A stretch of DNA of 64,000 bases from Fidelibacterota bacterium (GCA_016845065.1 JAERTG010000023.1:1-64000), one strand, 5' to 3'; counted from the stretch's first letter, positions 47,852 through 57,705 are shown. Made by a program: numbers and translations. The notes: generated by a model from the sequence alone, not told the origin.

Positions 47852-49626
47852 GAGGATCGCTTTGCTATGCTTCTTAAGACTTTGCCAATGAGTGGCGCAG
47901 CTTTACCACCACCGCCACCGCCATTTTCCAGCAGGACTGCCCAGGAGTATGGATAACGTTCATCCAGACTAAATCCAATAAACCAGGCATGGTCTTCACC
48001 ATGGGGATTCTGCGCTGTGCCTGTTTTGCCATACACATCCCAATCTTTCTGTTGAGCTGCTCTGGCAGTACCTTTTTTCCCGTTGACTACATCCCACATC
48101 GCTTGATGTACAAAATCCCAAGAATCTTTTGAAGCAGTCACCCTGTCATTCGATTGAGAAACATTTTCCTGTATGATTTCTCCGTCTTTGGTAACCACCT
48201 TTGTAACGAAATGAGGTTGAAATTGGGTTCCTCTTTGGGCCAGCATTCCGGCAAATTGAGCCAACTGCAGGGGTGTTACCAGAACATCACCCTGACCTAC
48301 TACAATATTCAGCAGATTCCCTTTGGTCCATTTGTTTTGACCATATTTACGATTCATGTATTTTCTATCAGGAACCAGGCCTTTATTCTCACCGGGGATA
48401 TCGATGTTTGCCCTCTCACCAAATCCAAACTCGCGAGCAATATGAGCCCAATCCTCAAGTCCAATATCCTGGATGAGGTTGAAAAAATATACATTACATG
48501 ATTGTTGAATAGCCTCATGAAGATTCATCTTGCCATGCCCGACCTTTTTCCAACAGCCAAAGGAACGATTCCCCAGTCTATAAGATCCACGACAGACATA
48601 GCTTCGCTCTTCCGCATTAGAATGATTCTCCAATGAATAAAGAGCAGCAAGTGGTTTAAGTGTGGATCCAGCTGGGTATAAGCCCTGTATTCCCCTGTCA
48701 TACAGCGGTTTACGAGGATCCTGCATCAGCGCATTCCAGTCCCTTGAAGATATTCGTCCAGAAAGCATTTCAAGATCATAGCCAGGACGACTGGCATATG
48801 CCAGAATCTCTCCAGTTTTATGATTTAAAATAACCACCGAACCCGAGGAATCGGCCAGTGCAACCTCTGTGGCATGCTGAATGTATGAATCAATACTTAG
48901 AATCAGATCATGTCCTGGAATTGGGTTGATGGGTGCTCTATCCTGAACTTCACCAATTTCCTGCCCGAGGGCATTTACCTCAATATATCGGAATCCCCTT
49001 TGTCCGTGTAATTCGGATTCATAAAATTTTTCCAGACCCTTCCACCCCACCTGGTCACCAGGTTGATAGTCAGAGTCCTTCTTAAAACGATTTAAATCAT
49101 CCCTGTTGATCTCCCTTGTATATCCCAATGCATGTGACAGATCTAAATCAGATACGTAATTGCGAATGGGTTCAATGCTATACGTCACCCCAATCAGCTC
49201 GAGACGATGCTCTTGGAGGTGAGATATTTTCTCAAAGGGAACCCGACTAAATACTTTTGCCGGTGCGAAGGATCCTCTTCGATTTTTAACTATGCGACGA
49301 TTGATCTCTTCAACGGATATTTCCATCACACTAGATAGACGTTCCAGTGATTCAGGTTTGTCCTTGACTTCAATGGGGATGACAGAGATTGTGTAACTCG
49401 GGGCGTTGTCCACTATCAGATTGCCAGCTCGATCGTATATGACACCACGTGAGGCCAGAACAGGAACTGCACGGATGTGATTGGCAGTTGCCTTTTCAGC
49501 GTATTTCTCATGAAATACGATCATCAAATAGTAATACCGACCTATGAGAATCAGAAACAGCAGCGCGAGGAGACCGTGGACCAGGAGTGACCTCCAGCCC
49601 TCAACGATATTCCTGCCCTGAAGCAT
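47848..49626 (-). CDS. mrdA: Penicillin-binding protein 2
   Basis: 592 residues. A short cytoplasmic tail, one membrane helix (about 13-33) and a pedestal domain precede the transpeptidase. Catalytic motifs are S321-TLK324 (GSTLKP), SCN (376-378) and K534-TGT537. A run of five glycines (GGGGG) near the C-terminus (about 573-580) is unusual but in frame. It is the transpeptidase partner of RodA. Its start overlaps the mreD stop by one base. Confidence 0.95.
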   Translation of the reverse strand: MLQGRNIVEGWRSLLVHGLLALLFLILIGRYYYLMIVFHEKYAEKATANHIRAVPVLASRGVIYDRAGNLIVDNAPSYTISVIPIEVKDKPESLERLSSVMEISVEEINRRIVKNRRGSFAPAKVFSRVPFEKISHLQEHRLELIGVTYSIEPIRNYVSDLDLSHALGYTREINRDDLNRFKKDSDYQPGDQVGWKGLEKFYESELHGQRGFRYIEVNALGQEIGEVQDRAPINPIPGHDLILSIDSYIQHATEVALADSSGSVVILNHKTGEILAYASRPGYDLEMLSGRISSRDWNALMQDPRKPLYDRGIQGLYPAGSTLKPLAALYSLENHSNAEERSYVCRGSYRLGNRSFGCWKKVGHGKMNLHEAIQQSCNVYFFNLIQDIGLEDWAHIAREFGFGERANIDIPGENKGLVPDRKYMNRKYGQNKWTKGNLLNIVVGQGDVLVTPLQLAQFAGMLAQRGTQFQPHFVTKVVTKDGEIIQENVSQSNDRVTASKDSWDFVHQAMWDVVNGKKGTARAAQQKDWDVYGKTGTAQNPHGEDHAWFIGFSLDERYPYSWAVLLENGGGGGGKAAPLIGKVLRSIAKRSS

Positions 49627-50102
49627 TACTCAGCTCCGACTCGAAGAACGATAAAACTTCCACTTAGAAGCGCCAGTGTGTAGAGCGTCTTTGGTAGAAG
49701 TATCAGAAAAACAATATTCCCTGTGGCAAATTGTGAATCCTGGAGTGAAATCATGACTGTGATAATAAAAAAGACCAGTAGGAATCCTGTGTACAACAGA
49801 TATTGAACCAGAACTGGAATTCTGACAATCCTGCCATGAAATATGCCAGCTAGATACCCTACTGTTGACAGTGCCAAGGCTGTAATGCCCATCATGTCTG
49901 TGCCAGTTAAAGCATCGATAAAAAATCCTAAAGTGAATCCCAACCAAATCGCATGTAGTTGGCTATTTGTCAGGCCGATGTATATGATAAAAATGACCAG
50001 AAAACTGGGGGTCAGCCCATAAATGCTAAATATATCACCTAACATCCATTGGAAGATGAGAACGATAAGACCGAGGATGCTATTTTTAATTATATCAAAC
50101 AT
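49626..50102 (-). CDS. mreD: Rod-shape determining protein MreD
   Basis: 158 residues with five to six hydrophobic helices and little else, the usual MreD make-up; LHAIWLGFTLGFFIDALTGTDMMGITAL is the recognisable segment. The identification rests mainly on its place between mreC and mrdA. Confidence 0.9.
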   Translation of the reverse strand: MFDIIKNSILGLIVLIFQWMLGDIFSIYGLTPSFLVIFIIYIGLTNSQLHAIWLGFTLGFFIDALTGTDMMGITALALSTVGYLAGIFHGRIVRIPVLVQYLLYTGFLLVFFIITVMISLQDSQFATGNIVFLILLPKTLYTLALLSGSFIVLRVGAE

Positions 50103-50103
50103 A

Positions 50104-50886
50104 CTATTTGAGTATAAATACTTCCTCTATGCGATTAAAGTCAGTTGCCAGGTCAACTCTCACTGATTTGACATAATCTTCAACAACAGGTGATATAGCA
50201 GACACCCAGCCAACGAAAATATGCTCAGGAAAAATATCACTGAAACCAGATGTTACGACTGAGTCACCAGCAATCACCTCAGCGTTTTTAGGAACATCCT
50301 GAATAACATACCCCGTTTTAAGGGAATAGCTGAGAATGCCAACATCTCTTGATCGCATTTCTCTAACAGATACTCTAAAATTTTTATCATTTACCAATTG
50401 TACCAGGGCTGTATGAGCAGAGAGAGCCACCACCTTGCCTACCAATTGGGCTTGGGCGTCAACAACACCTGAGAGCAAGGTGACACCATCCTCGGATCCC
50501 TGATCAACAGTCAGACTATTCATGGTGTGACTTCCCACATCAGAAAGCACATTGGCCGGAATTACGTTAAAATTTTTATCACCCTTAAATCCGAGCATAC
50601 TGCGAAGGCGTTGATTTTCCTTCACGAGGGTTCTGGTTTTGTTCAGTTCAATCTGGGCTTTAATGTGGCGTTGTTGGAGTTCGCGATAGTCTTTTTCGAT
50701 GGTAAAAATCGTTTCAACCCATTTGATGGGAACGTACAGGTAAGCAGACCCCTCAAGAATAAGACCACGCGTTCTATTCATCAGTGGAGTTCCGTTTGAG
50801 GCTATAATCAGCAAAGACAGAACAATTGCAGCGACCAGATTTACCAGAGATTTATATCGAGAGATAGATGGTGCTTTAGATGCCAA
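50104..50886 (-). CDS. mreC: Rod-shape determining protein MreC
   Basis: 260 residues. N-terminal helix (about 14-31), a coiled coil (60-100, KDYRELQQRHIKAQIELNKTRTL) and the beta-barrel domain with the MreC signature ILSDVGSHTMNSLTVDQGSEDGV and VVTSGFSDIFPEHIFVGWV. It is a periplasmic scaffold of the elongasome. mreD follows one base later. Confidence 0.95.
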   Translation of the reverse strand: MASKAPSISRYKSLVNLVAAIVLSLLIIASNGTPLMNRTRGLILEGSAYLYVPIKWVETIFTIEKDYRELQQRHIKAQIELNKTRTLVKENQRLRSMLGFKGDKNFNVIPANVLSDVGSHTMNSLTVDQGSEDGVTLLSGVVDAQAQLVGKVVALSAHTALVQLVNDKNFRVSVREMRSRDVGILSYSLKTGYVIQDVPKNAEVIAGDSVVTSGFSDIFPEHIFVGWVSAISPVVEDYVKSVRVDLATDFNRIEEVFILK

Positions 50887-50914
50887 GATTTAACCTATCG
50901 CGCGGGTGAAAAGC

Positions 50915-51937
50915 TTAATAAAGAACATCCTCAAAGCGTTCAACGGCGTCCAGGACTTTGCCGGTACCTTGAACGATGGAGAGCAATGGATATTCGGCCA
51001 CGTTTACGGGGAGATCAACTTCCAGACGCATTCTTTTATCAAATCCTTGTAGAAGCGCGCCACCTCCTGTGAGGATGATTCCGCGGTCCAGAAGATCAGA
51101 ACTGAGCTCTGGTGGTGTTCGTTCCAGACACATTTTAACTGCATCCACAATTAGATCGATTGTATCGCGCAGTGCATCCCTGATTTCTGAAGATGAAACT
51201 TCAATGGTTTTAGGAATTCCTGCAATCATGTTACGACCTTTGACGGAAAGTTTGTAATCTGTACCCTGCAAAGCTGATCCCACATTCATTTTAATGCTTT
51301 CAGCAGTTCTCTCTCCAATAAGTAGATTGTGATCCCGTTTAAAATGTTGAATGATGGCCTCATCCATTTCATCGCCGGCAACACGAAGGGATTCCTTCGT
51401 CACAATACCGTTAAGCGCGATGATGGCAATCTCAGTGGTTCCACCACCAATATCCACAATCATGTTGCCAACAGGCTCACTTATATCGATGCCGATACCA
51501 ATTGCTGCTGCAACAGGCTCTTCTATGAGAAATACTTCTCGGGCATTGCGTCGTTCTGCGGACTCTTTTACCGCTCTTTTTTCTACTTCAGTGATACCTG
51601 AAGGAACACAGATGATCATGCGAGGGCGAGCTAATTTCGAGATAGGTAGTTTGTTCAGGAATCCTTGTAGCATACTGTCTGCCATTTCAAAGTCTGCAAT
51701 CACCCCATCCCTCAGGGGACGGATTGTTTCAATCTCCTGATGAACCTTACCAACCATGCGCTTGGCTTCGTTCCCTACAGCAATGACTTTTGATGTGGAT
51801 TTAGATTTTGCTACAATAGAAGGTTCATTTAGTACAATACCCTGGCCACGAACATAGATTAGTGTATTTGCCGTTCCAAGATCAACTGCGATGTCCACAC
51901 CCATCCAGTTTCTGAAATTTGAAAATTTTGTAGCCAT
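50915..51937 (-). CDS. mreB: Rod-shape determining protein MreB
   Basis: 340 residues. Bacterial actin. Phosphate-1 VDLGTANTLIYV, EEPVAAAIGIG, phosphate-2 VDIGGGTTEIAI and adenosine motif LTGGGALLQGFD are intact. It is the first gene of the shape cluster (mreB-mreC-mreD-mrdA-rodA). The 214 bases upstream should hold its promoter; I see no convincing sigma-70 boxes there. Confidence 0.97.
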   Translation of the reverse strand: MATKFSNFRNWMGVDIAVDLGTANTLIYVRGQGIVLNEPSIVAKSKSTSKVIAVGNEAKRMVGKVHQEIETIRPLRDGVIADFEMADSMLQGFLNKLPISKLARPRMIICVPSGITEVEKRAVKESAERRNAREVFLIEEPVAAAIGIGIDISEPVGNMIVDIGGGTTEIAIIALNGIVTKESLRVAGDEMDEAIIQHFKRDHNLLIGERTAESIKMNVGSALQGTDYKLSVKGRNMIAGIPKTIEVSSSEIRDALRDTIDLIVDAVKMCLERTPPELSSDLLDRGIILTGGGALLQGFDKRMRLEVDLPVNVAEYPLLSIVQGTGKVLDAVERFEDVLY

Positions 51938-52151
51938 CTACCCTCTCGTGCCTGAAAAGTGCTCTCAGGTCTTTGAAAACAATACTTTAACTGCTGCCCG
52001 AAAAACACTTTGTCTAGGGCGATGCAAAATCTATAAAATTTTGAGCCAATAGCACCCATTAATTGGTGTGTGAGGGCTTTATTTTAGGGACTTAGTACGA
52101 AGGAGCTAAAGTAAGGCTTCTATGATCTATCTTGGAGATAGTAGGCTCATT

Positions 52152-53420
52152 CTAATATCTGAATCGCCAATCTCCCTGGTCCAGGTAATTATGATCTAAT
52201 CTAAAGTCTCCAAAGCCGGTCTGGTCTCTGAAAACAAATTGCTTTCCAATGTGATAGTATTCCCAGACTTGATATGGTTTACGGTCAAGTTCAAATGGCC
52301 CCCTTTGAATTTCATCCGGGGGACCGAATAGGATGTAGATCATACCTCTATCAGTTCTCCAACCTGGCTGAACCACAGTAAAGGCCTCCATGGAGAATGC
52401 AACGCGTCGATAATACTCCTCCATCAATTCATTTTCCACAGTCCCAGGTGTCGGATCCAGAGCAGCCCAGAAAGCTTTAAAATTTTCAATCTTTTGAAGC
52501 TCATCACCTTTCAACATCTCTTTTATCTGACGATCATTGGCAAGATAGATCAGCTGTTTCATGGCATCATCCATATTGTCGACTTCGAAGTTGACTCCCC
52601 TGATCCGAACACGAAAATTCGACTTTGTCAATACCCTGTTTCCCTTGATGTCCTCAGCTGCAAAGAAAAGTGAGTAATTTGAATAATGCATATCAGTGAG
52701 TGGTACGATAAAGCTGAGAAGGGAATCGATGGGACCGTCATGTTTGAGTAGAATTGTTTTGTTTACCTTGGTTTCATCCTTCACTTTTAATTCATATTTG
52801 ATTTTGAAAGGATGATGATCGCCGAGTATCCGAACCTTGAATCTCAAGGTATCTATAATTTCATAAAAGGATTCGTTCATGAGGAGCTTGGATTTGCCCT
52901 CAGCTCCATTATCCATAATGATGATATTACCCAGTGACAATTCACCTGCATACATTTTCGATTGATCCACACCATCTGTCAGAACTGTGGATTTCTTCGT
53001 ATAAAGATCAGTAACTCTGACATTGATGGTCAACTCAGAGGCAGGAACCATAAAAGTTTTCACCGCTGTGATCGTATTCGAGTTATTGCGAGTATCTTTG
53101 TATTCCGCCAATCGCAGAGTATCACTCCAGATTTTCCCTGCAATTCGCTCTTTGTCTTTATCAGCCAGGTTCACGGCAACCTCATATCTGGCAATAAATT
53201 CATCGCCTGACCGAGTAAATTGGAGTTCTGTGTATGGAATTTTAACGTGGACGGAGACCTTTATATTTTCTTTATCCACTAGAGGTTCTGACAAGCCAAT
53301 AAAGGAAAATTTGGGTAAGGTGATATCATCTTCCCTGTTCACATTTTGTTCTGCACATCCCATCAACAGAATCATTGAAACCAGGGTGAGTAATGCCATT
53401 CTCAGTATAGATTTTTCCAC
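52152..53420 (-). CDS. GWxTD-domain lipoprotein
   Basis: About 422 residues from a GTG at 53420, which has GAGG five bases upstream; the longer ATG at 53456 has no such site and overlaps the previous gene by 55 bases. A lipobox signal ends in SMILLMGC. The middle is beta-rich. The C-terminus carries the family motif: VVQPGWRTDRGMIYILFGPPDEI, with YYRRVAF before it. The GWxTD family is common in Bacteroidota, Acidobacteriota and relatives, with unknown function. Confidence 0.9.
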   Translation of the reverse strand: MEKSILRMALLTLVSMILLMGCAEQNVNREDDITLPKFSFIGLSEPLVDKENIKVSVHVKIPYTELQFTRSGDEFIARYEVAVNLADKDKERIAGKIWSDTLRLAEYKDTRNNSNTITAVKTFMVPASELTINVRVTDLYTKKSTVLTDGVDQSKMYAGELSLGNIIIMDNGAEGKSKLLMNESFYEIIDTLRFKVRILGDHHPFKIKYELKVKDETKVNKTILLKHDGPIDSLLSFIVPLTDMHYSNYSLFFAAEDIKGNRVLTKSNFRVRIRGVNFEVDNMDDAMKQLIYLANDRQIKEMLKGDELQKIENFKAFWAALDPTPGTVENELMEEYYRRVAFSMEAFTVVQPGWRTDRGMIYILFGPPDEIQRGPFELDRKPYQVWEYYHIGKQFVFRDQTGFGDFRLDHNYLDQGDWRFRY

Positions 53421-55057
53421 TTTATCCTCGTTAATCCTAAGTTGGTGCCAACCCAAATGTAGTCATCCTTCGCGATCAATTCCGTAACAAAATTACTAAT
53501 CAGGCCATCACTTATTGTATAATGCCGCCACGATGATGACTTGGAACTAAAGCTATATAATCCAATATCTGATCCAATCCACACACTTTTGCCAGCAACA
53601 GTCAATCCTCTGGGTTTGAACGGCGCACGCGGAGATAAATGAAATTTACCATTTTCGATAAGAAAGTCGAACATCATAAGACCCCTGTGTGTACTTGTCC
53701 ATATCTGATCATTAAAGAGGACGCTTTCGTAAATTGGGTCAATGGCTACATCACCATCAATTGGCACTTTACTTCCAGATGAATTAATTTTTAAGGTGAA
53801 TCCCTCCGTTAGCTCATCATAGACATATAGACCATAGTAGGTTGAAAGATAAAACTTATTTTCTGCATACTTAATATCAAATACAGGCCAGTCAAGCCCG
53901 TCTGGAAAGAGCGTTCTTAGAACCAAACCCGATTCATGATAGAGATATGCATTGCGCTCGGTAGCAATCATAATATTACCACCATTTCCAGTAGCGATGG
54001 AATATATCCGCTTACTTATCAGGTCTTTTTTCGTAATTAAACGATTCCAGCCACCCTCTTCTGGTGCTGATCGAAACACGCCCCCTCTACCTGCAATCAG
54101 CAGATCATTGTTTATTACATCGATGTCGGTGATAAATGAGTAATCAAAGGCGATATCACGAATAGCCTCATCATATGAAAAGGCTGTGCTGTCCATGAAA
54201 GTGAGTCCAGCTCTTCCACCAATCACAAGTTGTTCATCATAGACGCTCATTGCTATTACGTCAGGTGAAAGAAGCCCAAACGGCAAGCTGGAAAAATTAC
54301 CACCAACAATTTTTTGGTGAAAGATGCCCATTCCGTATGTAGAGAGAAATGAATCGCCAACAGTTCTATCACCTGTAAGAGATGAAACCTCCCCTAAGGA
54401 GTTTCTAGGATGACCATCCAGGTGCAGTTTGCCGTCAGAATCGAATGATCCAGCTTCCACTGTCTGAACTGGAAGAGACTCGTACACATCATTCAAACTT
54501 GAAGAAATGGAATGGATCCAATCCACATTATCCCAGTTAATATCTAGATCATGATTTGAGCCCCAGGTTTCAAACGTTCCTGCGGCTTTTGAAAAGAGTG
54601 CGGAGTGTCTATCACCACTTTCAGGTGAGGTCGCCGAAACAATGAAATATCTTTCGGAACTCCCTATATCATAACTGCCTGAAAAATTAGGATCAACCGG
54701 CAATGGCATTCTCGACATCCAACCTGAAAGTTCGTCATAAGTAAACACATAGTCTGGTGTTACAATCCACACGTCCTGAGTAACTGCATTCTGCCATACC
54801 AGTAAAACCGGATATTGACTCAATCCATTGCTGGCAGTGATGGGTTCAAGCCACTCACCCTTGTGATGGCTGTACACAAGAACTCCATCTTCGACAGCGA
54901 AATAGACATTCCAGGTGCTGTAATAGCTGTGGTTGACATGCTTGCCAGCTGGAAAACTGACAAAAGTACCTCTCTCATAAACATGTTGAGAAAAAACACC
55001 TATATCCAGGAATAACAACAGCAAGACATGGAGAATTAGAGATCGTAGGAGAGACAT
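53402..55057 (-). CDS. Secreted propeller protein (two-component-regulator propeller type)
   Basis: About 551 residues from the ATG at 55057, chosen because MSLLRSLILHVLLLLFL then begins a proper signal peptide. Residues 30-540 consist of blades with phrases such as ASNGLSQYPVLLVWQ, NDLLIAGRGGVFRS and SDGLISNFVTELIAKDDYIWVGTNLGLTRI. These match the sensor propeller found in hybrid histidine kinases and in PorZ, but there is no kinase part and no T9SS tail. It overlaps the GWxTD gene by 19 bases; the two may work together at the cell surface. Confidence 0.82.
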   Translation of the reverse strand: MSLLRSLILHVLLLLFLDIGVFSQHVYERGTFVSFPAGKHVNHSYYSTWNVYFAVEDGVLVYSHHKGEWLEPITASNGLSQYPVLLVWQNAVTQDVWIVTPDYVFTYDELSGWMSRMPLPVDPNFSGSYDIGSSERYFIVSATSPESGDRHSALFSKAAGTFETWGSNHDLDINWDNVDWIHSISSSLNDVYESLPVQTVEAGSFDSDGKLHLDGHPRNSLGEVSSLTGDRTVGDSFLSTYGMGIFHQKIVGGNFSSLPFGLLSPDVIAMSVYDEQLVIGGRAGLTFMDSTAFSYDEAIRDIAFDYSFITDIDVINNDLLIAGRGGVFRSAPEEGGWNRLITKKDLISKRIYSIATGNGGNIMIATERNAYLYHESGLVLRTLFPDGLDWPVFDIKYAENKFYLSTYYGLYVYDELTEGFTLKINSSGSKVPIDGDVAIDPIYESVLFNDQIWTSTHRGLMMFDFLIENGKFHLSPRAPFKPRGLTVAGKSVWIGSDIGLYSFSSKSSSWRHYTISDGLISNFVTELIAKDDYIWVGTNLGLTRIKWKNLY

Positions 55058-55106
55058 ATTTTTTCCCGGGATTGAGATATCAGTATGTGACAACAAATAA
55101 AGGGGT

Positions 55107-55739
55107 TTAATCTGATTCAGTCAGATAAATGGCCAGGATTGCATATGCCAGGATACCTAAACCGATGGATCCAAGGGTAGCAACTGCCCAAAAAATACGG
55201 ATGATATTGGAATCAATGTCAAAGTATTGCCCTATACCCCCACAAACACCGGATATTTTTCGGTCCGAGCGTGATTTGTAGAGTTTTTTCTGAGGGGGAA
55301 ATATCTCTTCCATCGATGGTGTTGTCTCATCATCCCCATCACTATTGAAATACAGATAGAGCCCGAGACCAATAATCAATACCGGCCAAAGGACATGACC
55401 CATGGCCAAGGCTATCCCAGCAAAAATGCCTGCAATCGGCCCTACAATACCAAATAATAACAGGACTCCTGCTATTACCATGATAATGCCCCAGAATCTA
55501 TTAGAATAAGTCTCGGTGCTTACTTCCGATGGAGATTCCACTTCATTTTCTTCAAGCTCAGGCCTTTTTGGAATAATGAGCATGGCGATGAGATATGCTA
55601 CTATTCCAGTTCCACCGAATATTACGAGAACCACCCACATGAGCCGTATGATAACAGGGTCTACGTTGAAATACTCTCCTATCCCACCACAAACACCTTC
55701 AAACACTTTATCTTTATTGGATTTGTATAGTCTATTCAT
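55107..55739 (-). CDS. Twin PspC-domain membrane protein
   Basis: 210 residues from the ATG at 55739. The N-terminal 60 residues are a PspC domain (LYKSNKDKVFEGVCGGIGEYF ... RLMWVVLVIFGG). The middle has two or three helices similar to the LiaF-type membrane region. The C-terminal 60 residues are a second PspC domain (LYKSRSDRKISGVCGGIGQYF). PspC proteins report envelope stress; two copies flanking a LiaF-like core is unusual. It overlaps nothing but lies 16 bases after pcm. Confidence 0.88.
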   Translation of the reverse strand: MNRLYKSNKDKVFEGVCGGIGEYFNVDPVIIRLMWVVLVIFGGTGIVAYLIAMLIIPKRPELEENEVESPSEVSTETYSNRFWGIIMVIAGVLLLFGIVGPIAGIFAGIALAMGHVLWPVLIIGLGLYLYFNSDGDDETTPSMEEIFPPQKKLYKSRSDRKISGVCGGIGQYFDIDSNIIRIFWAVATLGSIGLGILAYAILAIYLTESD

Positions 55740-55755
55740 GTTTTTCTCTTTTCCC

Positions 55756-56433
55756 TCAGTTTTCCTGTGAATTTCGATCAATTTCTTTAACTGATCCCTT
55801 TACAAGGGGAACAAACCTCACAGGATCTTTTCTTATTTTTGTAATTTCACCATTTATCTTCTTATATACCCAAACGTATTGCTCTGCTTTCCCCTCTGGA
55901 GCAACAAGGATGCCCCCCTCTTTCAAATTGTCAAAGATATGTTCAGGTATCTTTGGAGGGCTGGCCCATAGAATGATACGGTCATAAACTGTGCCCTTCT
56001 TTAAATGTTCCCAGGCACTGGCATGGATGAAATCAATGTTTGAAAGATGAAGCTGGTCAATGATGTCCTGTGAATGCCCAAGCAATTCACCGTACACTTC
56101 CATTGCCGTTACGTGATGGCATAGCTTCGCCATAAGCACTGTAGCATATCCACTGCCACTACCAATCTCAAGAACGCTATGGTTGTCTTGCAGTTCAAGA
56201 TAGCTCAGCATCAAAGCGACAACATACGGTTGACTGATGGTCTGCCCAGATTTTATGGGAAGGGGTTGATCATCGTAGGCATGATCCGGCGGGATGTGAG
56301 GAACAAACAAATGCCGGGGAACCTCCTTGAATGCCTCCAGAATAGCAGGCTGAAGTATACCTCTTTTCATGAGCTGGGTTGAAACCATTTCATGTCGGAG
56401 GTCTCGTGTATCTCCACTCTCGTTAAGTGACAT
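55756..56433 (-). CDS. pcm: Protein-L-isoaspartate O-methyltransferase
   Basis: 225 residues. Repairs isoaspartyl residues using SAM. Visible are MVSTQLMKRGI, EVPRHLFVP, DDQPLPIKSGQTISQPYVV (the Pcm-specific substrate region), the SAM motif VLEIGSGSGYATVLMA and the post-II region. First gene of the 44483-56433 series, divergent from a small XRE regulator across 145 bases. Confidence 0.93.
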   Translation of the reverse strand: MSLNESGDTRDLRHEMVSTQLMKRGILQPAILEAFKEVPRHLFVPHIPPDHAYDDQPLPIKSGQTISQPYVVALMLSYLELQDNHSVLEIGSGSGYATVLMAKLCHHVTAMEVYGELLGHSQDIIDQLHLSNIDFIHASAWEHLKKGTVYDRIILWASPPKIPEHIFDNLKEGGILVAPEGKAEQYVWVYKKINGEITKIRKDPVRFVPLVKGSVKEIDRNSQEN

Positions 56434-56578
56434 GGCTGCAATTTAATCGTTTTCCTTACCCAAGCATTAACTTATCGAAAAACATTAATTTCTGGTCGAG
56501 GTTCAATTATATTTTGGGATATTTCCAGGGTCAGCACCAAAGCAGATCATTACCATTTAATATGGGGAGATTTCAAAT

Positions 56579-56875
56579 ATGGATATCGGGAAACAATTGA
56601 GACTTGTGCGGGAAGCACATCAGATTCTACAGAAGGATCTCGCCACAAGTGCAGGTCTAGACAAAAGCTATATTAGCAAGCTTGAGCGCGGTTTAGCAGA
56701 TCCAACCTTTTCAACTCTGTCAAAAATATCAAAGGCCTACAATCTCTCAGTTGCCCACATGCTGAATTATGGGAGCGAGGAAACATTCAGTCTAGATATT
56801 GACGCAGCCCTTGACGCACTTAAGACTTTAAAATACAACATGGTAAATGTTGAGATTAATATTAAACCTCTTTAG
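56579..56875 (+). CDS. Small XRE-family DNA-binding protein
   Basis: 98 residues. The N-terminal 65 form a helix-turn-helix domain: LRLVREAHQILQKDLATSAGLDKSYISKLERGLADPTFSTLSKISKAYNLS, with the recognition helix at about 27-40. A short tail with a hydrophobic strand (MVNVEINIKPL) may dimerise. A GGGGAGA ribosome-binding site precedes the ATG. It may regulate itself or the divergent pcm; the target is unknown. Confidence 0.9.
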   Translation: MDIGKQLRLVREAHQILQKDLATSAGLDKSYISKLERGLADPTFSTLSKISKAYNLSVAHMLNYGSEETFSLDIDAALDALKTLKYNMVNVEINIKPL

Positions 56876-56910
56876 CATTAACACTCTACAGAATTAATCT
56901 TCCGGTTATC

Positions 56911-56933
56911 AAAAAACAGGCTAGCTATCGCCT
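56911..56933 (-). terminator. Weak terminator of the TonB-C gene
   Basis: On the minus strand AGGC (56933-56930) pairs with GCCT (56921-56918) with partial inner pairing, followed by a T-run of six. The stem overlaps the stop codon and is short, so this is tentative. Confidence 0.35.
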
Positions 56934-57300
56934 ATTTATAGCGATATTCAAATGGAATTGCGTAGGTCAATGCAACTGGAATCCCATTCTGCATTGCTGG
57001 CTTCCATTGCGTATTCAAGACTGCATTAACAGCAGATCGGTCAAAGTTTGATCCACCACTCTGGGTAACCCGTATGTCTGAGACATTGCCTTGGATGTCA
57101 ACATGAAAACTCAGTATGACATCGGCATTATTACGGACGATACGATCAAAAGTTGGGTAAACAATGTTACGTGCCAATGCTTTCATCCCGCCCACAGGCA
57201 TGGGATTACAACATTTCTTTTCAGCCTGTGGTTCAGCCATCAATTGTGTTACACCAACTAATAGTATCAAGGCAGTTATGTAGCGTTTCATTCTGTTCAT
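56932..57300 (-). CDS. Secreted TonB C-terminal domain protein
   Basis: 122 residues. A signal peptide (1-22, ending QLMAEP) precedes CCNPMP and an 80-residue TonB C-terminal domain: YPTFDRIVRNNADVILSFHVDIQGNVSDIRVTQSGG and DRSAVNAVLNTQWKPAMQNGIPV. It lacks the N-terminal anchor and Pro-rich spacer of a true TonB, so it cannot span the periplasm like one. A GAGGGG ribosome-binding site supports the ATG at 57300. Confidence 0.85.
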   Translation of the reverse strand: MNRMKRYITALILLVGVTQLMAEPQAEKKCCNPMPVGGMKALARNIVYPTFDRIVRNNADVILSFHVDIQGNVSDIRVTQSGGSNFDRSAVNAVLNTQWKPAMQNGIPVALTYAIPFEYRYK

Positions 57301-57631
57301 GATAATCCCCTCTAAAAGTTTGTTATGCCATTAAACATAGACCTCTCTAACACAAGTGACATGCCATTTTTATGGAAGTAATGTTATCATACTGATATTA
57401 TTGCACTAACCGTGTTGTTATCTCTATTAGAAGTTGTCAATTGCTATTAGCATATGATCTGATAATATATCAATATGATATAGACCTACCGGCTTTTAAA
57501 GTACCTGGAGTAGCATATTTTGGGTTATCAACTCCAAGGTCAATATTTAGAGGGAAAAATAGTTTGCCCCGCCAATGACGAGATTTATATTCACGCCGCT
57601 TTTAAGCCATCTCTGATGGCAGACAGCTTTA
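57301..57631. other. 331-base gap between the TonB-C gene and tRNA-Gly
   Basis: AT-rich, with no open frame that looks coding. It should hold the promoters for the tonB-like gene (left) and for the tRNA (right). An imperfect inverted repeat, CCTGGAGT (57503-57510) with ACTCCAAGG (57529-57537), is the only structure I see. No convincing sigma-70 boxes were found. Confidence 0.4.
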
Positions 57632-57704
57632 GCGAGAGTAGCTCAGTTGGTAGAGCTCCACGTTGCCAACGTGGTTGTCGCCGGTTCGAGTCCGGTCTCT
57701 CGCT
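57632..57704 (+). tRNA. tRNA-Gly (anticodon GCC)
   Basis: 73 bases. The acceptor stem GCGAGAG pairs with CTCTCGC (discriminator T, CCA not encoded). The D-arm is GCTC...GAGC. The anticodon stem CCACG/CGTGG encloses TTGCCAA with anticodon GCC, and the T-arm has the loop TTCGAGT. All four stems close. A strong terminator follows one base later. Confidence 0.97.
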
Positions 57705-57705
57705 C

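Noticed and set aside
51938..52151. Riboswitch or leader structure before mreB
   Set aside because: I see only short hairpins such as CTATCT/AGATAG near 52124-52140, with no known riboswitch pattern and no T-run.
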